Below are positions 50,424 through 59,508 of a stretch of 64,000 bases of DNA, piece after piece; position 1 is the first letter of the stretch, and each line of letters begins with the position of its first letter. The translations under genes were made by a program, and so were the position numbers. The notes under the pieces were generated by a model, which ran no database searches, was not told the DNA's origin, and worked only from the letters and a program-made list of their open reading frames with translations. The stretch comes from Solirubrum puertoriconensis (GTDB taxonomy: Bacteria > Bacteroidota > Bacteroidia > Cytophagales > Hymenobacteraceae). The stretch covers positions 620,003 to 684,002 of the forward strand of contig NZ_LNAL01000006.1 of NCBI RefSeq assembly GCF_001483135.1. The letters run 5' to 3'.

Positions 50424-51941
50424 ATGCTTGTTTGTTTTACCCGCTTCGCCTTAGCCTGGCGCCCGCTCCGCCTGTGGGCATGGCTGATTGCCCTGCTACT
50501 GACAGCTTGCACCGAAGACCCCGTGGAGCCCCTGCTGGTCGGCCACATTGAAGGGGTGGTACGGGACAGTCGCACCAACGCGCCCATTCCCAATGTGGCT
50601 ATCAGCACCAATCCGGCCTCTACTTCGCTTACCTCCGATGCCGCTGGCCAGTTCAGCTTCCGCGACCTAGAGATTGGCAAGTATGCCCTAAACGTACGCC
50701 GTGCCGGTTACCGTACCGAAACCGTGAACGTAACCGTCAGCGAGGGCAAAGCCACCTCCGTAACGGTGGTGCTCGAGCAATCGACGAACAACCAGCGCCC
50801 CAACGCCCCGGCCAAACCTTTCCCAGGCAACACCGCCACCAACCAAGAGGTAAACCTGAAGCTGAAGTGGAAGGCCACCGACCCCGACGCAGGCGACTCC
50901 CTGCGCTACGACGTGGTGCTGTACCAGAGCAACTCTAGCCAGCAGCAGGCATTGCTCAGCAACAGCCGCGACACCACGGTGCAAGTGACTGGGCTGAAAT
51001 TCAACACCACGTATTTCTGGCAGGTAACCGTACGCGACAAAGCCGGCGAAACCGTGCGCGGCGACGTTTGGACGTTCACGACCAAACCCATGCCCGAACT
51101 GCGCTATTTGTTTGCCCGCGAAACCAACGGCAATACCGATGTGTACGCCTCCGACGGAGCGGCCGATGGCGTTACAATTCGACTCACCAGCGCGGCCAGC
51201 ATCGAAACCGCCCCGCAGCTTAGCCCCACCCGCGACCGAATTGCCTACGCCAGCAATGCTACTGGGCAGTTTCAGCTCTACACCATGAACCGCGACGGCT
51301 CCGATGTCCGCCGTGTTACCAACATTCCGCTCGATGGGTACCACACTACCGGCAATGCCTACCGCTGGTCGCCCGACGGAGCGCAGCTGATTTACGCCAA
51401 CTACGACCGACTGTACCGCATCAACCGCGACGGCACCGGCCTCACGCTCCTGGCTACGGCACCCGTAGGGCGCCACTTCGGTGAGATGGATTGGTCGGAG
51501 TTGCAAAACGAAATTATGGTCCAAACCATCGGGTCAAACGTATTCGATGCGGAAGTGTATGCCTACCGGGCCAATGGCATCTTGCTGGGCATGTCCCTGG
51601 GTAATTTGCCCGGCCGCACCGACTCGCCTTGCTACAGCTTAGATGGTAAAAATTGGTTGTATACCCGCGATGTATCCGGCGTTAACAATATTACTGGCCG
51701 GCAACTGGATGCGCGCATTTTTGCGGCCAAGAGCGACGGATCGGGAGTAGTTGATTTATCTGCCAAAAAGCCCGCCGGAACCAACGATTTATACCCACGC
51801 TACTCGCCCGATGGCTCAAAGATCATCTTTGTAAATCGGGTGAACGACAACATTACACCCCCTGAAGTGTGGATAATGGATACCGATGGAAGTAACCGGA
51901 AGCTGCTTTTTCAAGCCGCTACGTTGCCCGATTGGAGGTAG
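50424..51941 (+). CDS. Lipoprotein with carboxypeptidase-regulatory, Fn3 and TolB-like (PD40) domains
   Basis: A 505-residue lipoprotein: lipobox LLLTAC with the attachment Cys near residue 29. A carboxypeptidase-regulatory-like domain (about 40-120, IEGVVRDSRTNAPIPNVAIS), an Fn3 domain (about 125-220, NLKLKWKATDPDAGDSLRYD, TYFWQVTVRDKAGE), and PD40/TolB-like propeller repeats (IAYASNATGQFQLYTMNRDG, RWSPDGAQLIYANYDRLYRI, YSPDGSKIIFVNRVND). It is likely at the outer face of the outer membrane. Co-location with curlin genes suggests a fibre-docking or matrix role, which is inference. Confidence 0.88.
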   Translation: MLVCFTRFALAWRPLRLWAWLIALLLTACTEDPVEPLLVGHIEGVVRDSRTNAPIPNVAISTNPASTSLTSDAAGQFSFRDLEIGKYALNVRRAGYRTETVNVTVSEGKATSVTVVLEQSTNNQRPNAPAKPFPGNTATNQEVNLKLKWKATDPDAGDSLRYDVVLYQSNSSQQQALLSNSRDTTVQVTGLKFNTTYFWQVTVRDKAGETVRGDVWTFTTKPMPELRYLFARETNGNTDVYASDGAADGVTIRLTSAASIETAPQLSPTRDRIAYASNATGQFQLYTMNRDGSDVRRVTNIPLDGYHTTGNAYRWSPDGAQLIYANYDRLYRINRDGTGLTLLATAPVGRHFGEMDWSELQNEIMVQTIGSNVFDAEVYAYRANGILLGMSLGNLPGRTDSPCYSLDGKNWLYTRDVSGVNNITGRQLDARIFAAKSDGSGVVDLSAKKPAGTNDLYPRYSPDGSKIIFVNRVNDNITPPEVWIMDTDGSNRKLLFQAATLPDWR

Positions 51942-51954
51942 AGTGTGAAAGGTC

Positions 51955-52024
51955 AAACCCTTCCGCAAACAACCGGGGCGGCTCCTTGCATAAGGAGCCG
52001 CCCCGGTTGTTTGCGGAAGGGTTT
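51955..52024 (+). terminator. Very long perfect hairpin, 33-bp stem, 4-nt loop
   Basis: Arms 51955-51987 and 51992-52024 are exact complements with loop gcat. It follows the curli-locus lipoprotein gene by 13 bp. The T run is short (gttt), but the stem is unusually long. Confidence 0.88.
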
Positions 52025-52425
52025 CAATTCTAATGACTTGAATATTAAATATCAATATTTGTTTATTCTTTGGCAATGCCAAGAAATGTTTGAGGCGGAA
52101 AGTAGGTACTTCAATTTATGTTCCTGAATTTCGCGTGTGATTGAGTTTGGATGACAACAAGTAGAATGCGACGTTTCAAATGTTTGCAAGCTTCTGTGCG
52201 GGATAGTTGGCTGAGGAACATATTATTTTTACTGTAGAGGTAACTGAAAAATGGAGAGTGGCACAAGATGTGAGGGTATAGCTGCAAAATGTGCAAACTT
52301 CAATTTGAACAAACCTGGTAAGTTGAAATAAAATCTGAGAAAAATCAAGACCCTTTTGAATGCTTGAGCGTATTTCACGCCGTAACCGCATTCTTCAACC
52401 CTTTGTAACCCTTTGTTTTCTATAT
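52025..52425. other. AT-rich intergenic region upstream of the T9SS gene
   Basis: About 400 bp with no ORF of coding character. It contains an inverted repeat TTCAA-T-TTGAA (52299-52309) and a duplicated aaccctttg near 52397-52415, just before the ATG. Likely promoter and operator region of the large gene at 52426. Confidence 0.5.
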
Positions 52426-55400
52426 ATGAAAAACGCTTACTTACGCGCAGTCCGGCGAGATAGTAGCTGGCAATTTTGCGCGCTTTTGTTCATGCTGTTA
52501 AGCATGTCGTTTGCCAGCTTTGCGCAGACGATTTCGCTGACACCGAACGAGGCTGGTGACCCCCAAAACTTCGGCAGCGTTACCGTTGGCCAGGTTTCGA
52601 CTAACAGAACATTCACACTTTCTGCTAGCGGTCTAAGAAACTCGTTGCAACTAATAGCGCCCGATCAATTCGAAGTAAGCTTAAGCGCTACTTCTGGTTT
52701 TTCATCTACTCTTACGTTTACACCAAATGCCGGTAACGTAAGCTCAACGACTATTTTCGCCCGTTTCCGACCAACCCAAGCTGGTACGGTGAATGCGGAT
52801 GAAAATTTTCTGTTTGCGCAGTCAATCGTTCGTTCAACGCCTCCCCCTTCAATTGTTTATTCTGATTTCATCCGTGTAACGGGTGTTGGGGTAGCGGCGG
52901 CTCCCGAAATTCAGGTCAGCCCTGCAGCGCTTGGTTTCGGCAATCAGACCATCAATACCAGCTCGGCGCCGCAATCAATTACTGTTACGGGCTTGTCTCT
53001 TTCAGAGCCCATTTCGGTTACTGCTCCTGCCGGCTTTTTGGTTAGCAACGGTGGTGCCTTTGCAGCCACCACCACGCTTCCTGCTTCTGGCGGCACCGTA
53101 GATGTAGTATTCAATCCTACGGTGGTGCAGAACTACGTGGACGTAGTAACGTTCAGCAGCGCTGGTGCTGCAAGCAAAACAGTTTCGGTATCGGGCACAG
53201 GTGAGTTCCCGCAGGCTGTACTGAATGTAACTCCGACCAACATAAATTTTGGCACCATTGATCAGGGCTCTACCAGCCAAGTACAGTCCATTCAGGTAAG
53301 CGGTAGTTTTCTGTCAACAGATGGCAGCGGCACGGTTTCGGTTAGCGCCCCCAACGGTTTTCTGATCCGTACGGGCAGCAACAACTTTGGTCCTGGCCCC
53401 ATAGCCCTGCCGATCGTAAACGGCAGCTTAGCGCAAACCACGGTTGACGTAATCTTTGCGCCCAACACTTCCGGATCGTTCAGCGGCAATGTGTCGTTTG
53501 TGGCGCCGCGCATCACGCGCGATGTAGCTGTTCAAGGTCAAGCCAATGCTGTTACCACGCCCACCATTACGGTTAACCCCGACAACCTGAACTTCCAGAC
53601 AGTTTCAAATTCGGGTTCGGGCCAGACGCTTAGCTTTACTGTGCGCGCCATCAACTTGACCGAACCGTTGGTGCTTACGGGTTCGTCGAGCAACATAGTA
53701 TTCCGCGATGCTTCTTCTGGAGGTGGTTTTGTAAATGGTTCGCTCAGCATCAATCCAGAGGCTGACAAATCGTTGGTACGCGTAATTGAGGTGAGATTGG
53801 CTGGCCCGTTCCCCAGCGGCACAACCAGCTTTGAAGGCACCATCGCAGCCAGCAGTGCTGGAGCTGTCACCCGCACAATTACAGTTAGAGCTTCTCCGGT
53901 TTTGGCAGGTAATTCAGTTATCAACGTATCCGGCGACCTAGTTCAGTTCTCGACGGTGCCCGGTGAGCCTTCGGCTACGCAGAGCTACACGGTTGAGGGC
54001 TCGAACCTGCTGCAACCCGTGACGGTGCAAGCTCCGCCTTTCTTCCAGATTAGCACAACGCCTAATTTTGATTTCCTAAACGGAGCCACCGGTAATTCGC
54101 TACAGTTTGTACCGGATCGTGGTAATGATTTGATTACCAAAACGGTTTACATCCGCTACCTGCCGCCGAATGCGCGCGACGATGCCGAAAGCATTTTGCA
54201 CTCAAGCGACCCTGCGCAGGGCGTGGCTAAACCCGTGACAGGTACCAGCCAGCCGACGATATTCCTGGCCAATGCTTTCAGTGAAGTTCGTCAGGTAGTA
54301 ATTAATACTACTTCGGCTGCGCAGCAAATAACGCTTCGTGCTGAGCGCGTGCGCCGTCCGATTACCATTTCAACCACGGTTGAACCCAATACCTTCAACC
54401 CAAGCAATACTCAGCAATTCGAGTTTTCGCTAACGGGCGCCGAAGGGTCCTACCAGAACGCGGTGACGATTAATCCAAATGCCACCACGTTCAGCGTAAA
54501 TCAGCAAATTTTTGTGCGTTACAAACCCACTTACCTGGGTAGCGCCCTAGGTCAGCTGCGTTACCAGAGTACTGACTTCACAACCTCTGGCTTGCAGTTC
54601 TTCCAGAATAACGGTCTGCTATCGGGTCGTTCTATCGACACCCAGCCGACCAAAGAGGTTACTCTGCAAGATGGCACGCTGCGCGTTACGCGCTCGGGTA
54701 GCAATGCTACGGTTGAGTTCCTGTTGCCCCCCAACTACGTGGCTGAAGGATACGGCGAGGGTCGTCTGATTGTAGCAAGCGAAAGCGCCGCTCTGCCACC
54801 CACAAATCAGCCTGTCGATGGTACCTCTTACCAAACGGGTAACCAGCGTTACGGCGATGGTCCGCAACTAGCACCGGGCTACTTCTCGGTATACTCTGGT
54901 CCGAACTCGGTAGCAGTAATTGAGAACCTTGATCCGACCAAAGACTACTACTTCTACATCTTTGAGTTCAACAACGTATTCCGTTTGGGCAACACCGACT
55001 TCGCTGTGCAAACGGCGGAGAACTACAAGACCCCAACCATTCCGGATCCCATCGTTGGTATTCGCGTACCTGGCCAGCCGCAGCCCCCGCTGCCTGTTGA
55101 GCTGGTTTCGTTTGAGGCTAAACTGCGCAATGGCAAGGTGTACCTGAACTGGGCTACTGCTCAGGAGAAGAACAACCGTGGTTTTGAAGTGGAGCGTAGC
55201 CAGAACGGTAACGAATTCGCTAGCATCGGCTTCAAAGCAGGTCACGGTACCTCGGCCCAGCGTCATGAGTATAGCCTCGTTGATGAGCAGCCCTTGGCCG
55301 GTGTTTCGTACTACCGCCTGAAGCAGATCGACAACGACAGTAAGTTTAACTACTCGCCCGTGTTGACGGTGAAGAACGGCCGCGTTGCTGACGTAGCTGT

Positions 55401-55617
55401 TTACCCGAACCCGGTAGATGATGTACTAAACGTACGCTTGAGCCAAGGCGGAACCGATGCAGAGGTTGTCGTATCTGATTTGCTTGGCCGCACGGTACTC
55501 CGTGGCAAGCTCTCGGCTAATGGCACCTTCAACACCAGCAGCCTGCAACCCGGCAACTACGTTGTAACCATTACAAGTGGTGCTGAGAAAGTAACCCGCA
55601 AAGTGACGAAGCGCTAA
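52426..55617 (+). CDS. Large T9SS-secreted multidomain protein
   Basis: A 1063-residue protein: signal peptide (MLLSMSFASFAQ near residues 25-36), then about six to seven repeats of a beta domain of about 100 residues with the pattern I-V-P-x-x-L-x-FG-x4-S-x2-Q and AP-x-GF-x-VS (Ig-like, resembling choice-of-anchor or ASH domains), a region like VELVSFEAKLRNGKVYLNWA (Bacteroidota Fn3-like), and a type A sorting domain (VYPNPVDDVLNVRL, LGRTVLRGKL, VTRKVTKR). Expected on the cell surface. Function unknown. The terminator is at 55637. Confidence 0.88.
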   Translation: MKNAYLRAVRRDSSWQFCALLFMLLSMSFASFAQTISLTPNEAGDPQNFGSVTVGQVSTNRTFTLSASGLRNSLQLIAPDQFEVSLSATSGFSSTLTFTPNAGNVSSTTIFARFRPTQAGTVNADENFLFAQSIVRSTPPPSIVYSDFIRVTGVGVAAAPEIQVSPAALGFGNQTINTSSAPQSITVTGLSLSEPISVTAPAGFLVSNGGAFAATTTLPASGGTVDVVFNPTVVQNYVDVVTFSSAGAASKTVSVSGTGEFPQAVLNVTPTNINFGTIDQGSTSQVQSIQVSGSFLSTDGSGTVSVSAPNGFLIRTGSNNFGPGPIALPIVNGSLAQTTVDVIFAPNTSGSFSGNVSFVAPRITRDVAVQGQANAVTTPTITVNPDNLNFQTVSNSGSGQTLSFTVRAINLTEPLVLTGSSSNIVFRDASSGGGFVNGSLSINPEADKSLVRVIEVRLAGPFPSGTTSFEGTIAASSAGAVTRTITVRASPVLAGNSVINVSGDLVQFSTVPGEPSATQSYTVEGSNLLQPVTVQAPPFFQISTTPNFDFLNGATGNSLQFVPDRGNDLITKTVYIRYLPPNARDDAESILHSSDPAQGVAKPVTGTSQPTIFLANAFSEVRQVVINTTSAAQQITLRAERVRRPITISTTVEPNTFNPSNTQQFEFSLTGAEGSYQNAVTINPNATTFSVNQQIFVRYKPTYLGSALGQLRYQSTDFTTSGLQFFQNNGLLSGRSIDTQPTKEVTLQDGTLRVTRSGSNATVEFLLPPNYVAEGYGEGRLIVASESAALPPTNQPVDGTSYQTGNQRYGDGPQLAPGYFSVYSGPNSVAVIENLDPTKDYYFYIFEFNNVFRLGNTDFAVQTAENYKTPTIPDPIVGIRVPGQPQPPLPVELVSFEAKLRNGKVYLNWATAQEKNNRGFEVERSQNGNEFASIGFKAGHGTSAQRHEYSLVDEQPLAGVSYYRLKQIDNDSKFNYSPVLTVKNGRVADVAVYPNPVDDVLNVRLSQGGTDAEVVVSDLLGRTVLRGKLSANGTFNTSSLQPGNYVVTITSGAEKVTRKVTKR

Positions 55618-55636
55618 GAAGCCTTCGGCATGATAA

Positions 55637-55670
55637 CAAAAAGCCCCTGCCAATCGGCAGGGGCTTTTTG
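55637..55670 (+). terminator. Terminator hairpin (15-bp stem, T tract)
   Basis: Arms caaaaagcccctgcc (55637-55651) and ggcaggggctttttg (55656-55670), loop aatc. Confidence 0.9.
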
Positions 55671-55789
55671 TTTGGTTATCAAGGTGAAGCAGCTCAACAA
55701 TAGAAGAATAATGCAATTGTGTTGAACTCTGTTTAACGGCAAGTGTTAGGGCTGCTATCCAGAGCTAGTCGTAACTCATTAGTCGTTCT

Positions 55790-57448
55790 ATGATTTCAAC
55801 TTCTTCTAAATTTCTGGTTTGTGGATTGATGCTCAGGGTGTGCTGGCTTGTGCTACTTGTAGGTAGCAGCAGCGTTGCATTAGCCCAAACCTACATTACC
55901 CCTCTGCATACCGGGCGCATCGCTGATTTTGCTTCGTGGTCGTACAGCCCGGAAGTAAACACTCAAACAGTAGGAAGCAACGACTATCTGCGACTTGCAC
56001 ATGCCGCGGCAACTGTAGTTACGCCCACGCTCAACTTTGCTAATTACACTACCAAGTCGCTTAGCTTTCGGGTGCGCACCTTCAACGGGGTTGATGCTAC
56101 GAAGAACACCATAACGGTTTCAGTGTCGGCGGACAACGGTGCTACCTGGTCGGCCGGCACTTACACCCGCACCCCAAGCTCCAGCACACTCACTGCGGTT
56201 AGTGCCATCGACTTATCAGCCATCAACGCTGCTCAGGTCAAAATTCGCTTTCAGAGCCTAGGTGCCGATGGCTCGGTAGGTGCGGGCATTGATGACATTG
56301 CTATAACTGGCAACGTAAACACCGCAAGCGTTAGCATCGGAGCACCCGTGCTGGCTGAAACTACGGTGTGCGCAGGCGCTAACTTGAGCGTATCGTTTGC
56401 CACTACTGGCAACTTCGGCAGCAACAATGTATTTGCGGCCCAACTCTCCGACGCTGCCGGCAACTTTACCAACCCAGTAATAATTGGTAGTGGTAGCAGC
56501 TCACCCATTGCGGCTGTGGTGCCGGCTACTTCAGCAGCTGGCACGGGTTACTTGGTGCGAGTGGTATCGAGCAACCCCAGCGTTAGCAGTGCCAATTCGG
56601 CTACGTTGCAAGTAGTGAAACCTGGGGTGAGCGTTACGCCAGCTAGTGTGCAAACGGTTGCCCTAGGTAGCAGTGGATCAACGCTGACCGCTACCGAAAC
56701 AGCAGGAGCAATTCGGCGGCAGTGGGCAGTAGCTACAAATGCTGCTGGTCCGTTTACGGCCATCGGCGGAGAGGTGGGAGCAACTTACACACCCAATTTC
56801 TCGGCTGCCGGCTCGTATTATGTGGTTGCGCAATCGGAGTTTGGTACACCTTGCAATTCCGTCGTGCGAAGCAACGTGGTGCAGGTAAACGTAACGCTAC
56901 CTAAAACATTGCTGCGCTGGGATGGAGGAGGAGATGGTGTATCATTTGCCGATGCCAACAACTGGAGTCCTGACCTAGCACCCGCTGATGGTTACGATCT
57001 GTTGCTTGACCATACGTTTATAGCGTCGGCCTACCAAGTGGTGCTGCCGGCTGGCACCCCTATTCCTTTAAGCTTGTCCTCGTTGATTGTGAACCCGAGC
57101 GGCGGTGCTGCCATTACGGTGACGTTGCCGAACACCAACACCACCGACGACTACTTGCGGTTTACGCGCGCTACCGATGCATTGGTGCTGTACAACGGTG
57201 CAACCTTCGTGAACAACTCAGGCTCGGGCAGCGGTACCCCCGTTGATGTAAGTACTGCGGGTAGCAACTTTATTATATACAACGGAGGAGCGTACGTGCA
57301 CCGGACCAACCGCTCGGTTTCGGTACTACTGGATAATCTATCGGCCGCTGAGGGCACCGAAAACGGGCTTTTCGCTTTCGAAACTATCGGTACCAGCAGC
57401 TCTACCGTGTCGCTTAACGGCCGCACGTTTGGCGTTTCGGGCGGTTAG
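55790..57448 (+). CDS. T9SS protein, 5' part of a frameshifted gene
   Basis: A 552-residue ORF ending at 57448 in SLNGRTFGVSGG. It has a signal peptide (VCWLVLLVGSSSVALAQ), a choice-of-anchor-like beta domain (SLSFRVRTFNGVDATKNTIT, ITGN), an Ig-like region (about 190-360) and a beta-solenoid-like stretch near 380-550. The next ORF (57429-58910), in the frame one base ahead, continues the same kind of sequence (SGNISYSSSG) and carries the sorting domain. A 1-base insertion near 57435-57450, in cgggcgg, restores one frame of about 1039 residues. Treat as one gene, broken or mis-sequenced. Confidence 0.8.
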   Translation: MISTSSKFLVCGLMLRVCWLVLLVGSSSVALAQTYITPLHTGRIADFASWSYSPEVNTQTVGSNDYLRLAHAAATVVTPTLNFANYTTKSLSFRVRTFNGVDATKNTITVSVSADNGATWSAGTYTRTPSSSTLTAVSAIDLSAINAAQVKIRFQSLGADGSVGAGIDDIAITGNVNTASVSIGAPVLAETTVCAGANLSVSFATTGNFGSNNVFAAQLSDAAGNFTNPVIIGSGSSSPIAAVVPATSAAGTGYLVRVVSSNPSVSSANSATLQVVKPGVSVTPASVQTVALGSSGSTLTATETAGAIRRQWAVATNAAGPFTAIGGEVGATYTPNFSAAGSYYVVAQSEFGTPCNSVVRSNVVQVNVTLPKTLLRWDGGGDGVSFADANNWSPDLAPADGYDLLLDHTFIASAYQVVLPAGTPIPLSLSSLIVNPSGGAAITVTLPNTNTTDDYLRFTRATDALVLYNGATFVNNSGSGSGTPVDVSTAGSNFIIYNGGAYVHRTNRSVSVLLDNLSAAEGTENGLFAFETIGTSSSTVSLNGRTFGVSGG

Positions 57449-58910
57449 TGGCAACATCAGCTATTCATCCTCAGGAACTAACCCGCTAACCATCCGAGGT
57501 AATTTAGAGATTGAGCAGGGGGCTACGCTGGTTATAAACCTCAACGCCGATGTTACCCTGCGCGGAAACCTTATCAACAACGGCAACTTCCGGTTTTCGC
57601 CCAGTAGCAGTACGGCTCGTCCGCGGCTGGTTTTTGCCGGCAGCATGGCTCAGATCATTAGCGGCACGGCCCTAGGTAGTACCACTGGATTATCGTATTT
57701 AGGGCCAAACGTGGTGCTGCAACTCAACAATGCCAGTGGGTTAACGCTAGCAACTTCCGTAACACTGAATGCAGTTTCGGCCTCTGCCTCCAACAATGGG
57801 GGGCTGGAGTTGCTAAATGGCAAGCTCACAACCGCACCAAGTAGCGTGCTTACGCTGGCGGCCAATGCTGCTTTGCTAGGTACTGCCACCGCTAACAGTT
57901 ATGTAAGCGGGCCTATGATCCGCGAAGTGACTCTGGTAGCGCCCTCGGGGGCAGAACAGCCTGCCAGTAATACTGTGCTAGAGTTTCCGGTTGGCTCAGG
58001 AACACGCTTACGCACAGCAGCATTAGCGGTGACGCCAAGCTCTTCGGGAACTGCTACGTACTCCGTGGAGGTGGTTGAACAGGCTGCTCCCGCTCTGGCC
58101 TTGCCTGCATCGTTGGAGCGAGTATCGGGCGTGCGCTACTACCGAGTGCAACGCCTAGGTGGTTCGGCTTCAATTGCCCAAGCCAGCATTACGCTGCCAG
58201 TGGCGGCCGATGATTATGTAAGCAACCCCGCCGGGTTACGGGTAGCAGCCGTAGGTAAAGAGCAGAATGCCTATTCCGATTTGCAAGGCACAGTTAACGG
58301 CAATTTCATTACTGCCCCGATTCCAGTAACACTCATTCCGCAGCTCAGTGTATTTACGTTGGCTAGTGCCCTAGGTGCCAACAACCCATTACCAGTTGAG
58401 CTAACATCATTTGCCGCAACAAGGCAGGGGCAAGGTGTACAGTTGCGTTGGCAAACGGCACAGGAGATGAACAGTGCTTGGTTTGAAGTGCAACGCAGCA
58501 CTGATGGTAAGCACTTCGTGGCTATTGAGCGGCTTGCCGCCGCGGGTACTAGCAGTTCGCAGCGTACCTACTCTTGGAACGACGTGGCAGCACCGACTGG
58601 GGTACTTTACTACCGCTTATTGCAGATGGATTCCGATGGTGCATCAAAGTATTCACGTGCGGTTACCGTCGCTTCCGTAAACCTGCATTCTGTGCGAATA
58701 TTCCCAAATCCTGCTACTGATGTAATCAGGCTAGATGCTACACCGCAACTTGTTCGCTGGCAGGTGCACAACAACCTAGGGCAGGTACTGCGGCAAGGCA
58801 CCGCCACCGGGTCGGTTAGCATACCGGTAAGTGATTTGCGTGCCGGAACGTACTTTCTGCACGTCTTCAGTGGCGCGCAACACTACAAAGAACGTTTTGT
58901 CAAACGCTAA
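57429..58910 (+). CDS. T9SS protein, 3' part of the frameshifted gene, with sorting domain
   Basis: A 493-residue ORF opened by a TTG inside the upstream frame; not a separate gene by content. Residues 10-300 are beta-helix-like (LVINLNADVTLRGNLINNGN, VTLNAVSASASNNGG), residues about 320-410 are Fn3-like (VELTSFAATRQGQGVQLRWQ, YYRLLQMDSDG), and the end is a Por sorting domain (RIFPNPATDVIRLD, LGQVLRQG, SVSIPVSDLRAGTYFLHV, ERFVKR). It shares its layout with the upstream 52426 gene. Confidence 0.8.
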   Translation: MAFRAVSGNISYSSSGTNPLTIRGNLEIEQGATLVINLNADVTLRGNLINNGNFRFSPSSSTARPRLVFAGSMAQIISGTALGSTTGLSYLGPNVVLQLNNASGLTLATSVTLNAVSASASNNGGLELLNGKLTTAPSSVLTLAANAALLGTATANSYVSGPMIREVTLVAPSGAEQPASNTVLEFPVGSGTRLRTAALAVTPSSSGTATYSVEVVEQAAPALALPASLERVSGVRYYRVQRLGGSASIAQASITLPVAADDYVSNPAGLRVAAVGKEQNAYSDLQGTVNGNFITAPIPVTLIPQLSVFTLASALGANNPLPVELTSFAATRQGQGVQLRWQTAQEMNSAWFEVQRSTDGKHFVAIERLAAAGTSSSQRTYSWNDVAAPTGVLYYRLLQMDSDGASKYSRAVTVASVNLHSVRIFPNPATDVIRLDATPQLVRWQVHNNLGQVLRQGTATGSVSIPVSDLRAGTYFLHVFSGAQHYKERFVKR

Positions 58911-58919
58911 TCAACAACG

Positions 58920-58979
58920 GTTGGCCCCAACCAGCAAGGGCCGCTGCAAACACTGCGGCCCTTGCTGGTTGGGGCCAAC
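58920..58979 (+). terminator. Long terminator hairpin, 25-bp perfect stem
   Basis: The arms 58920-58944 and 58955-58979 are exact complements with a 10-nt loop, 9 bp after the T9SS gene stop. Confidence 0.9.
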
Positions 58980-59053
58980 TCAACATTGATGTGTGCTCAA
59001 TATATTCTTGCTCGATCTTGTAAACTGCAAGGCGTGCATACCCAATTCTAAAT

Positions 59054-59101
59054 CAACAAAGCAAAGAGGCCGCCCATCTGGGCGGCCTCTTTGCTTTGTT
59101 G
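59054..59101. terminator. Bidirectional terminator, 23-bp perfect stem
   Basis: Arms 59054-59076 and 59079-59101, loop of 2 nt, downstream of iscA on the minus strand. Confidence 0.9.
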
Positions 59102-59116
59102 GCATTACCCGGTGAA

Positions 59117-59443
59117 TTATACCGAGAAACTCTCGCCGCAACCGCAGGTGCGCGAAGCATTGGGGTTGTTAAAGAAAAAACCTTTGCCGTTGAGCCCATC
59201 AGAGAAATCGAGCTCGGTGCCGGCTAGGTAGAGAAAGCTTTTCATATCGACTACTACGCGCACGCCCTTATCCTCGAACTCTTGGTCCATGGGCTTTACT
59301 TCGTCATCAAAGTCGAGCTTGTACGAGAGGCCCGAGCAGCCTCCACCAGCTACCGAAGCACGCAGGCGGAAAGACTCATTCAGCCCTGCATCGCTGCGCA
59401 GGCGCTCGACTTTCTCCTTGGCTTTATCTGAAACGGTAATCAT
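59117..59443 (-). CDS. IscA/SufA-type iron-sulfur carrier protein
   Basis: A 108-residue HesB/IscA-like protein with the three cysteines C36 (GGGCSGLSY), C100 and C102 (TCGCGESF), and the motif GLNGKGFFFNNPNA. It carries [2Fe-2S] or [4Fe-4S] clusters to targets. It is last in the run iscS-iscU-unknown-iscA; no hscA, hscB or fdx follows. IscA and SufA cannot be separated by sequence alone. Confidence 0.93.
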   Translation of the reverse strand: MITVSDKAKEKVERLRSDAGLNESFRLRASVAGGGCSGLSYKLDFDDEVKPMDQEFEDKGVRVVVDMKSFLYLAGTELDFSDGLNGKGFFFNNPNASRTCGCGESFSV

Positions 59444-59508
59444 GTCAATGAATGATGGTCAGGTGTTGGTTGCAGGACAGTGGCCCGGCCTAGGTGAATA
59501 ACAACCAA

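Noticed and set aside
50688-51524. 278-residue minus-strand ORF
   Set aside because: Antisense to the PD40/Fn3 lipoprotein gene; no start context or domain.
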